Shown: positions 43,801-50,295 of the stretch, piece after piece
Layout: each line of letters begins with the position of its first letter
Numbering within the stretch: position 1 is the first letter of the stretch
Assembly (NCBI GenBank): GCA_963575745.1
Contig: CAUYUJ010003403.1
Location: 397,815 to 461,814, forward strand
Length of the DNA stretch: 64,000 bases
Source: Prorocentrum cordatum
Taxonomy: Eukaryota > Sar > Dinophyceae > Prorocentrales > Prorocentraceae
Reading direction: 5' to 3'
Notes under the pieces: generated by a model
Database searches by the model: none
What the model saw: the letters and a program-made list of their open reading frames with translations, nothing else
Told to the model about the DNA's origin: nothing
Made by a program: the position numbers and the translations under genes

Positions 43801-45878
43801 GCCTTGCCGCGCGCGCAGCGGTCGCACCACGAGCGGAAGGGCAAGTGCGTCAGCTGGTGCTCGTCGAACTCCTGGCGGCTCACCGCGGGTGGCAAGCGCT
43901 TGCTGATCGCGACGCGTGCCGCTTCGCTCTCCTCCAGCTGCGCCGGGGCGGGGCTGCCCGCTCCCGAACTCGCAGCCCCCGGGGAAATGCCCAGAAATCG
44001 TCGCAACGCTGGCGTCGCCGGCGGCTCCTCGGCCATCGGAGCAGGGCCACCCGCATCCGATGGGCCGGCCGCGCTACTGGAAGAGACCATCGGAGCGGTC
44101 TCGACCACCGCCGCGGCTCTCGTCGCGCAGAGTGGTGTCTCGCGCTCGTTTGCTCCCGCTGCCGCGCACGGAAGCCAGTACCCCCCCCGGTGCATCTCCA
44201 GCTGCACTGCCTCTGGCAGCCGCGCTGCCTGCCGCAGCTCGCTCCCCATAGTCCCTGGGGGCATCGCTTGGCAGCCTGGCCCGAAAACGAACCAGTTCCC
44301 CTGCGACGCCGCCTCGCCGACGCTCACGATCGGGAACTTCACGTCGGCCTCGTTGTACCTCACGCTCATCTGTCGCCCGCCTTCCAGCTCGAACCTCGAT
44401 CGCTTCCCGCTCGCCCCGTGCACGGGGTCGTTCGTAGCCGTCGCAAGCTTGACTGGTCGCGCGCTCGCGTCGGACTCGGCGTTCGGGTCGAACCCCTTCG
44501 GGAACGCGCTCGCTCCTGCGCAGGTGTCGATCATGAGGTATTGAGGCGTCGCTGGCAGAGCGCCAACTGGAGTCGTGTCTGCCCTCGGAGCGGGGCCTCC
44601 CGCGTCCGACCTCAGCCTCGCGCTGGCTGACCTCGCTCGTCCTCGTGCGCTCCTCGACGCTGCTGGCAGGGCGCCGCGCGGATCCGCGCTTCTCCTCGGT
44701 GCGGAGCTTCCCGCGACCGCTTCGGGCAGTGCCAAAATGAACGTGTCCGTGTGGCCGTCCCTCACCAGAGCTGCCAGATGAGGCGGAGGCTGCGGAGGGA
44801 CCGCGCTGGCGGACGCCGCCGACGACGGATGAGCATCCGCGCCTGGCGTCGCGTGCAATGGCCTCCTTGAGCCCTCTGCTGCCGCGAGGTCCTTTTGCCT
44901 CTTCCGGCACTCCGCCTTGACGTGCCCCGTCTTCTTGCAGTAGAAGCACACCTTGTCCCTGTTCGCGTTCGACGCCTCCTCGGCGCCCTTCTTGGCCTTG
45001 CTGCCTTTTCCTTTTGAGTCCTTCCCCTTGCCTTCCTTGCCTTTGCCTTCCTTGCTCTTGCCGCCTTTGGGCTTTCCGGCATTCCAGGGCGTCGCCCCGA
45101 GCTGCATCGGCGCGGGCTGCGAGTCGATGTACTGCTGCGTCCTCGTGATCTCCAAGATTTCGTCCCTCACGTGCTGCCACGTCGTGATCCTGCTGCTGTT
45201 TCGAATCAGGTGCTCCTTCACGCGCTCGTTCTCCATCCCCAACAGCGCCACGCCGATCTTGGTGTCGTCGTCGACCGTCTTCTGGCTCTGGGACTCGTAG
45301 TCGTGCACGAGCCGCTCGAATGCCGCCAATGCGCTCGGAATGTCGTCGCGAAACCGGTACGACATCAGCTGCATCAGCAGGCCCACGAATCTTGTCCGAA
45401 GACGCGGCTCCCACTCGAGCACGAACTGCCGCCACGCTTCGAAGCCTTCGTTGACTCCAGCGTTGTGGCACTTGGTCAACGCTGGCCCCGACGTCGTCAG
45501 CACGAGGATGTAGTACAACTGGGTGCTGAGCCGCGCCTCGTCTGGCTCCATCGTCGCGTTCTTCAGCGGCTCCGTCGCCATCTCCGTCTTCTCGATGAGA
45601 TGCTGGTAGCGCTCGTCCACCGCCCCGAGGTACGCGCGCATCTTGAAGCTCCAATCCGCGAGCCTCGACGGATCGCCAGCGTAGCTCTCGGGCTTGCTGA
45701 GCACGCGCGTGTCGACCACGGAGTGCGGCTGCTGTCCTCCATGGCGCTGCGGTGCCTCCCGCGAACGCTCCAGCTCTTCCTGCATCCTCTGCCTGTCCTC
45801 CTGCAGCTGCTTCATCTCTCGCTCCTGCTGCTGGAGCCTGAGGCTCAGCTGCTGCATGGCTCTCTGCATCTCCTCCAT
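40815..45878 (-). CDS. Ty1/copia GAG-PR-IN-RT-RH polyprotein (1687 aa)
   Basis: A self-replicating element polyprotein. In order: coiled coil (about 1-45); GAG (about 60-245); Lys/Gly-rich stretch; CCHC zinc knuckle CFYCKKTGHVKAEC (C311, C314, H319, C324). Protease IDTCAGASAFP (D451; DTC instead of DTG/DSG). Integrase zinc HHCC (H674, H678, C685, C688) and catalytic D714 (WSMDYF), D775 (ILSDQ), E812 (GGIERA). A Pro/Gly/Ala linker (about 1035-1080). RT with D1307 (RHDIRVAFFHA) and HGDDF (D1389, D1390). RNase H with D1568 (HTDTDWAA), E1609 (SSGEAEFYG), D1643 (GSDSSAA) and RHLHMKELWVQE. All catalytic acids are present. The start ATG at 45878 follows an in-frame TAG 15 nt upstream. The last 6 or so residues are off-phase: a frameshift near 40830 removes the DIGTK tail. 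Activity is therefore possible but unproven. Confidence 0.95.
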   Translation of the reverse strand: MEEMQRAMQQLSLRLQQQEREMKQLQEDRQRMQEELERSREAPQRHGGQQPHSVVDTRVLSKPESYAGDPSRLADWSFKMRAYLGAVDERYQHLIEKTEMATEPLKNATMEPDEARLSTQLYYILVLTTSGPALTKCHNAGVNEGFEAWRQFVLEWEPRLRTRFVGLLMQLMSYRFRDDIPSALAAFERLVHDYESQSQKTVDDDTKIGVALLGMENERVKEHLIRNSSRITTWQHVRDEILEITRTQQYIDSQPAPMQLGATPWNAGKPKGGKSKEGKGKEGKGKDSKGKGSKAKKGAEEASNANRDKVCFYCKKTGHVKAECRKRQKDLAAAEGSRRPLHATPGADAHPSSAASASAVPPQPPPHLAALVRDGHTDTFILALPEAVAGSSAPRRSADPRGALPAASRSARGRARSASARLRSDAGGPAPRADTTPVGALPATPQYLMIDTCAGASAFPKGFDPNAESDASARPVKLATATNDPVHGASGKRSRFELEGGRQMSVRYNEADVKFPIVSVGEAASQGNWFVFGPGCQAMPPGTMGSELRQAARLPEAVQLEMHRGGYWLPCAAAGANERETPLCATRAAAVVETAPMVSSSSAAGPSDAGGPAPMAEEPPATPALRRFLGISPGAASSGAGSPAPAQLEESEAARVAISKRLPPAVSRQEFDEHQLTHLPFRSWCDRCARGKASDDAHRARSDAEKGAPRWSMDYFFLARADDPQQAKPVLCCLDSLSGAVFAAMVHKGGDRYALAVNQEALRFTGRTSIIILSDQENAVKKLVNLVPEERVHDTVVLNTPKGSSASAGGIERANYEVDKQARTMRSRIEQVYGIKVDLDHKLLPFHVRDAAWLITHYQVKVDGKTPYERLRGRPYKGQIAEFGEVVHCRDPQKAADMPKLDDRWRPGVWLGKSLASDEHYVGSAAGAQRCRSIWRRPEPSRWDKKLLEAMAGEPWDPKAGVSLEKAPMPRGVYITLDRQIKYGGTKGCPACFGDAKIHSAECRARFQDLVDRDAAARAQPAGSTAAAESAPSAPQPGGAAPGGGAAPGGGASPGGGASPGGGAAPGGGASPGGGAAAGGAASGGASRSSGARPAGSTAAGMEVSAARGDGRLALGAGRPAVAEPQDEPMGEVAEDLPGARKRQKILAGLPTLHDQEPQAEEMLETLPLLAALPDDAEWQEQLLDWERDYYGTKSGKLLNKQKVYEGRRRELDNMQRLEVKEPILLSEARAQGLEVVYSKWLDDEKATPEDPDAVRSRLVATQVNTYGREDVTQATPPIMTTRLLVSMAATKTNARGEHDWLIGRHDIRVAFFHAAGSGRVVIVPPRGLAPPGVAWGALKAWHGTREASKCWGNEVTDTMQREGAKQVMVVPMMLFSDSFDYVTNCHGDDFLSAGTAAALDEVDRILDEHFDTKRLPRIGPPAHGGEAAEGQHLGRIIRWTPSGFEYEANPKHTEDLCRLAGLQPASKGAPTPATKSTAKGRRDQDDELSDEEVKTSFRQGAGTALYMSIDWPTIQFATSQVMAGMSKPKVVNQLQLHRLARYVKQYPREVWLFAYQSAPDGLYVHTDTDWAADELTRCSKSCTVERYGDHMLDCSVAKQSTIALSSGEAEFYGIARAVAIGKMTSQVLQVIGMPYKLTVGSDSSAARGICSRSGVGKVRHLHMKELWVQEALRKKEFQLWQWWTRC
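42630..42775 (-). repeat. 15-bp coding tandem repeat (PGGGA units) inside the polyprotein
   Basis: Nine or so tandem 15-bp units encode PGGGA(A/S) between integrase and RT. It is a repeat-length polymorphism candidate, and being a multiple of three it cannot break the frame. Confidence 0.85.
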
Positions 45879-46092
45879 GTCTCCTCGCTCCTAGCTGCCG
45901 GCCTGCTCGGCGCAGGCGCGCGCCGCGCTCGGCGCGCTTCAACCGAGCGGCTTCTGATCGCCGCTGCCCGCGATGCCCAGAACTGGGCATGCACCGAGGC
46001 GCGGGGCTTCCCGCAGCACTCGGCCGCAGGAGGAGAGGGAAAGGGGCGCGGAGCAACCCGCAGTCCCCAAGGTCCGGCGGCTCCCGAACCTA

Positions 46093-46106
46093 CGCTCCTG
46101 CTACCA
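46093..46106 (-). other. Element A primer-binding site
   Basis: TGGTAGCAGGAGCG starts immediately after the 5' LTR's CGACA. Its first nine bases complement the 3' end of eukaryotic initiator-methionine tRNA (…CUGCUACCA), the usual copia primer. The remaining bases cannot be checked against the host tRNA here. Confidence 0.7.
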
Positions 46107-46265
46107 TGTCGCGAAGGATTCTTTTTCCTTGCGCTGAGAGAGGGGCTCCTTGAGCCAAAAGTGTTTACGAAGAAGCGCATGCTGCAACAGACATGGGGGC
46201 AACAAGTACTGCCCCCCCTACAACACGCACGCGTACTATGCACAAACACGCAATGCATCCCGACA
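46107..46265 (-). repeat. Element A 5' LTR (159 bp)
   Basis: Same ends as the 3' LTR. The spliced-leader-like complement is at 46149-46160. The start of transcription should lie inside it, though no TATA-like box is evident. Confidence 0.93.
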
Positions 46266-46363
46266 GAGAGAGAGAGAGAGAGAAAGAGAAAGAGCAGAAC
46301 CAGCATATCATTATCCTGTCAAGGCCTTTCTATACTCATCTGAGTGCTGCTAGGACTTGCACA
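46266..46363 (-). repeat. Element B 5' LTR, outer part (after the element A insertion)
   Basis: It resumes in the GA microsatellite and continues through CAGCAT, TCCTGTCAA and TTGCACACAAGA, aligning with the last 100 bp or so of the intact LTR at 31395-31492. Confidence 0.7.
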
Positions 46364-46419
46364 CAAGACAGCTGGTGAGGGCTCTGGAAACGCTTCCCAG
46401 AGTGCCCGAAGGACAAATT

Positions 46420-46815
46420 ATTGATTCTCCGTCGGATTTTTCCTATGATTTGGGGTTGTCGCATGTTTGGGTTTCCGGCCGTCCAGGACTGTGAAAGAGG
46501 CCTCCGATATAGCTCAAAGACAACCCAGGGCCCCCACCAGGGCCCCAAGCCAGCTCAAAAGGATCCCAAGGTCGCCCAACACGTCCCCAAAAAGATCCCA
46601 CGACGGTCCTGAACACTCCAAGGGTGAATGCACGGAAACGGCCCAGAGAGGTCCCGAAGGCGGTCTTCGAGGGTGTCAAGCGGGCCAAGGGCTTTAAGAC
46701 GGCCGACGAGGCCCCAAAACGCCCCAGGAGGCCCCCAGGAGGCCCCCAGGAGGCCCCCCAGGAGGTTCCCCGGAGGCTCCCAGGAGGCCTCAAGAGAGCC
46801 CTTAAGAGACCTTTT
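46420..46815 (+). repeat. CCAAGAGGCCC-type array with T-rich core
   Basis: The core at about 46420-46500 (CGGATTTTTCC, GGGTTTCCGGCCGTCCAGGA) is followed by array blocks ending in perfect AGGCCCCC repeats at 46729-46765. Confidence 0.7.
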
Positions 46816-46825
46816 CCTCCTTGCC

Positions 46826-46940
46826 ATTCTTTTCTCCTCCTCCTCCTCCTCTTCCTCCCCCTCCCCCTCCGCCCTCCTCCTCCTCCTCCTTCCTCCTCCT
46901 TCCTCCTCCTCCTCCTCCTCATCCTCCTCCTTCTCCCAAA
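46826..46940. repeat. (CTC)n pyrimidine tract
   Basis: CTCCTC runs with CCCTCC and TTCCTCC interruptions over about 110 bp. Confidence 0.9.
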
Positions 46941-47689
46941 CGCGCGGGCAAAGATGCGGTCGAGTTCACGACGCGCCTCAGTCCAGACCGCTCGCTGAAA
47001 TGCAGCAGGGCAAAAACTCCACCTCTTCCCTACCACGCGGAATAACAAAACCAGGTCGAATTCAGACCAACCGTGGGAATTTCGCTGGTTCTACACTCGG
47101 TTTCCTTCCCGCTGCGCTGTAGCACAAGCGCGGTGGCGCAGTTTCCGAAAATGTTTAAACTTGACCCCCGTGCGCGTCGCCCACGAGGGCACGGGTAAAA
47201 GCACAGCGCACATCCATCAACAGTGCCATCCAACTGTTCTGTGGCGGCGGCGGCGGCGGTGTCGAGATTGTCGCACGTTTTCTGATACCTTTGGGCCTCT
47301 GGAGGCCTCCAGGCACGTCCCAATCGCTTCAGACGCCTCCCCCGAGGCCTCCAAGTTGCCAGTGCGAAAGGCTCCACACTCGTGTCTGTTCTCACCTGCG
47401 TGCTGCAATGGAGCGAAACTGCAACGTGTGATCCAGAGCTAGCTTCGCAGACGAACCATCGAGAGACGCTGACGCAACTTTCCAAGTTTGTTTTTCTGCG
47501 ATCGACGAAGCAGCAGATCACTTCCAGCAGCGGCTTCGTGCGACAATATGTTTGAAATGGGTCCGCTCCCCACGGGCAGCAGAAGAGAAATGTTTGCCAA
47601 TCTCTCCCTGTCGCGCCACCAGACGTGTCCGTAGGCCAGGATGGGCGTTGCGCCTGAGACTTCCTCACACTTCACTACCCTTATGCTCA
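46941..47689 (-). other. No gene recognised; a minus-strand frame is protein-like
   Basis: The minus frames 47030-47668 and 47439-47690 include balanced stretches (ILAYGHVWWRDRERLANISL, KLGKLRQRLSM). They overlap in different phases, and I cannot assign either to a family. Confidence 0.3.
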
Positions 47690-47945
47690 AAGGCTGAAGC
47701 GGTTACAGAGATGGAGGGACGCTGGTTTTCTGCAAGGCGGCTGTCGCCTCAGCGTCGCGCGCATGCGTGTTGGAAAGTTCCAACAGTTACAAGGACGGAG
47801 GGCCAATTATTTTCAAATTGTAGCTCTTCCCTTCGCGCCGCGCACATTCGTTCGAAAAGTGTCCACCATTTTTATGGATGAAGGGTGATGGTTCTCAAAA
47901 TGCGGCTCTCACTTGAGACGCCATCACATTCAATTGCACGGGTGA
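47690..47945 (+). repeat. R1 minisatellite, second array (about 3 units)
   Basis: It shares GTTACA(A/G)(A/G)GA(T/C)GGAGGG, TTTTCAAA(A/T)TG(T/C)(A/G)GCTCT and CGCCGCGCACATTCGT with the 60-450 array, in the same orientation and with a similar period. Confidence 0.65.
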
Positions 47946-48078
47946 AGGCGGTTCGCCTCTTCAAACATAGGGTTCTCCTGCGAACTTCCGCGGGCTTGAT
48001 GCCCATAACCTTGACTCTATGCCAGCTCATTTTGGGAGTGAAGGGGAAAGCTGAGGGGAAGGACATCGCGACGAACTC

Positions 48079-48163
48079 TCAGGAGGAGGAGGAGGCGGAG
48101 GAGGAGGAGGGGGAGGGGGAGTAGGAGGAGGCGGAGGAGGAGTAGGAGGAGGAGGAGGAGGAG
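48079..48163. repeat. (GGA)n purine tract
   Basis: GGAGGAGGAGGCGG-type sequence with GTA interruptions. Confidence 0.9.
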
Positions 48164-48305
48164 TAATATCGATATGCCTCTACAGAGACGCGCCGCCCTA
48201 GCGCGGGTGGGGGGCGGATCCTCGTCGAAGCGGGGCCATCGCGATACACGCTTCCTGGACCTGTCTCAAAACAGCTTGCTGCCTGCGCCTTGCGCCAGGA
48301 AAATG

Positions 48306-48510
48306 TCAGCCGTGGATCCTCTCCAGCAAGGTGTCTCGCCTGAGAGGCAGGTCCACCAAGTGCTCGTTGTTCAGAGGTGAGCAATTCCTTGAGCTTTCTC
48401 GACATCTCTCTTGCTGCGCCTTGGCAAAGCAAGCTCAGCTGCGGATCCTTTCCGACAAGGTGTCTCGCCCGAAAAGCAGGTCCACCAAGCGCTCGGCATT
48501 CAAAGGGGGC
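48306..48510. repeat. Two-copy direct repeat, about 73 bp, spaced 129 bp
   Basis: TCAGC(C/T)G(T/C)GGATCCT followed by AAGGTGTCTCGCC, AGGTCCACCAAG and GCTCG recurs at 48306 and 48435. Both copies read open across the repeat, so a decayed coding origin is possible but unproven. Confidence 0.75.
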
Positions 48511-48954
48511 AATTTCGCGCAGTGGGAAGGACTACTTGCCGGGACTTATGGGGAAAGGCATTGGGACGGGAGAGTGTCTTGCAGCATCGTTGATGCGTCC
48601 TGGGTTTACTCTGGTCGTACTTTTCGTCATCCCTCCTCCTTCTTCCAGATTCTCTTCCTCCCTCCTCCTTCCTTCCTCCCTACTTTCCTCCCTCCATCCC
48701 TATCTTCCCCTCCGCTTCCTGCCCGCGCGCGCCGAGCTTTTTCTTCAGGGGCCTCTATTCAGGCAATGTCAGGGATGCAGGCTCAAGTCCGAGAGGGGCT
48801 TTGCCCCTCAACAACTCAAGGCTCTAACTCTTAAAGCTTCCACGGCCCGTGGCCAGTGAGCCTCGCTGCGCGTCGCCTCCTCCAAGCCCTCCTCCTCTTG
48901 CTGGCCCTCCTGCTCATTCATCCTCCGTCCCTTCCCTCCTGCTCCTCGTCGTCG
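48511..48954. other. No gene recognised
   Basis: It contains a CCTCC-rich stretch at about 48633-48720 and otherwise unremarkable sequence. Confidence 0.4.
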
Positions 48955-49305
48955 TCCAATTCTTCTCCTCCTCCTCCTCCTCCTCCTCCTCCTCCTCCTC
49001 CTCCTCCTCCTCCTCCTCCTCCTCCTCTCTGGCTCCTCCCGCCCCCTCCATCCTCCATTCCCTTCCTCCGCCTTCTCCCTCCTGCTGCTACTCCGCTGCT
49101 GCTCCTCCTCCTCCTCCTCCTCCTCCTCCGCCTCCCTTCTTCCTAGTAGGATGAGGAGGAGAAGGAGGAGGAGGAGGAGGAAGAGGAGGAGGAGGAGGAG
49201 GAGGAGGAGGAGGAGGAGGAGGAGGAGGAGGAGGAGGAGGAGGCGGAGGAGACGGAGGAGGAGGAGGAGTCGCTGGAGGAGGAGGAGGAGGAGGAGGAAC
49301 AAAGG
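48955..49305. repeat. (CTC)n tract followed by its inverse (GGA)n tract
   Basis: Pyrimidine triplets at 48960-49030 and 49100-49135 are followed by purine triplets at 49150-49305 on the same strand. Together they form an imperfect inverted repeat of about 350 bp that could fold into a hairpin or a purine-pyrimidine triplex. Confidence 0.85.
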
Positions 49306-49576
49306 GATGGACTTCTCCTCCCCCATCGTCCCCCCCTCTGCTGCTCCTCTCCCTGGGCACGCCGCAGGCGCCCCAGGGCGCGAGGCGTCCTGCTGCTGCC
49401 CTCCCTCCCCCCCCTTCGGGTGCTGCCGGAAGTGCCCCCTGGCCCGAGGCGCCACCAGGAGTTCCAAGGAGGCCACCAGGGCCTCCAGGGTAGCCCAAGA
49501 CGAGGGCCAAGGGGCCCCTCCGGAGCCCCAGCATGGAGCGTACAGCTGGGGGCACCTTGGGCCAGGGGCACCTATA

Positions 49577-49738
49577 ATTAGGTCCGGCGTGTCCTCCTAC
49601 AAGTGGGTTTTCGACGAACGATAGAACATACTCAAACACTGCTCGAAACATAATCATAAGCACTAGCACAGTCGTCCCCAGCCTATTGAAAACAACTGTT
49701 TTGAATATTCCTCCTGTCGAGGGACACGCCCGACTTAA
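49577..49738. mobile_element. MITE copy 5 (about 162 bp)
   Basis: The left end is TTAGGTCCGGCGTGTCCTCC; the right end is CGAGGGACACGCCCGACTTA. The direct repeat ACCTATA flanks it (49570-49576, 49739-49745). The interior has GGGTTTTCGACGAA and GTCCCCAG as in copies 1 and 2. Confidence 0.8.
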
Positions 49739-49874
49739 ACCTATACCAACTCCTGACCCCTCCTTTTTCCTTGGGCATGCTGTGGGCCTCAGGGGCCCGA
49801 GCCCGAGCCCTCCTCCCCCTCCCGACGCCTCCCGACGCCTTCCGATTCCGCCCCCGCCCACCTCCAGGCCCCCC

Positions 49875-50119
49875 TTCCTCCTCCTCCTCCTCCTCCTCCT
49901 CCTCCTCCTCCTCCTCCTCCTCCTCCTCCTCCTCCTCCTCCTCCTCCTCCTCCTCCTCCTCCTCCTCCTCCTCCTCCTCCTCCTCCTCCTCCCTCTCCTC
50001 CCCCTCCTCCCCTCCTCCTCCTCCTCCTCCTCCTCCTCCTCCTCTCCTCCTCCTCCTCCTCCTCCTCCTCCTCCTCCTCCTCCTCCTCCTCCTCCTCCTC
50101 CTCCTCCTCCCCCTCCTCC
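49875..50119. repeat. (CTC)n tract, about 245 bp, left flank of the LINE
   Basis: This is the longest triplet tract of this type in the window, interrupted only by CCCTCTCC-type steps. It ends exactly where the spliced-leader sequence starts. Its poly-Ser and poly-Leu frames artificially extend the LINE ORF1 upstream, and its minus strand gives poly-Glu and poly-Arg. Confidence 0.95.
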
Positions 50120-50156
50120 TTCGTAGCCATTTTGGCTCAAGCCATTTTGGCTCAAG
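50120..50156 (+). other. Tandem spliced-leader relic (full SL plus 15-nt truncated SL)
   Basis: 50120-50141 matches the 22-nt dinoflagellate spliced leader (D-CCGTAG followed by CCATTTTGGCTCAAG) at 21 of 22 positions, the one difference being C to T at position 2. 50142-50156 is a second CCATTTTGGCTCAAG. Known biology: relics of exactly this 15-nt form arise when a reinserted mRNA copy is trans-spliced again using the AG inside the old leader. The site marks the 5' end of a retroposed transcript whose body is the LINE. Confidence 0.93.
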
Positions 50157-50295
50157 GGGCCTGCTCCTGAACTTCCAACCTCGCTCAAGCAATTGTGGCG
50201 TGTTTGTTCAGACACCTTTTGAGACTCACTGGCCTGGGGTTCGCGACCCCACCAGCTCCAGCTTTCAGCAGTACTTATCGTTCCAAGTCGCAGCC

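Larger units (their letters stand above)
40054..46265 (-). mobile_element. Element A: young Ty1/copia LTR retrotransposon, 6.2 kb, nearly intact
   Basis: Complete architecture on the minus strand: 5' LTR 46107-46265, primer-binding site 46093-46106, leader of about 215 bp, a single 1687-codon GAG-PR-IN-RT-RH frame (40815-45878), 3' untranslated region, polypurine tract 40216-40222 and 3' LTR 40054-40215. The LTRs begin TGTCG and end CGACA. The flanking 5-bp direct repeat is GAGAG (40049-40053 and 46266-46270); because the site is a GA microsatellite, that repeat alone proves little. The element lies inside the 5' LTR of element B. LTR divergence of 5 substitutions and one 3-bp C-run difference in about 160 bp suggests a fairly recent insertion. 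Confidence 0.95.
31212..46363 (-). mobile_element. Element B: old, decayed Ty1/copia LTR retrotransposon, itself interrupted by element A
   Basis: Two diverged LTRs, at 31212-31492 and 39861-40053 continuing at 46266 to about 46363, bound an internal region of about 8.4 kb. It encodes, on the minus strand and in this order, GAG, an aspartic protease, integrase, RT and RNase H remnants, the Ty1/copia order. Every domain is broken by frameshifts or stops. The right (5') LTR is split by the young element A. I could not find a target-site duplication or a polypurine tract, in keeping with its age. The right boundary is approximate (a few bases either way). Confidence 0.8.
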
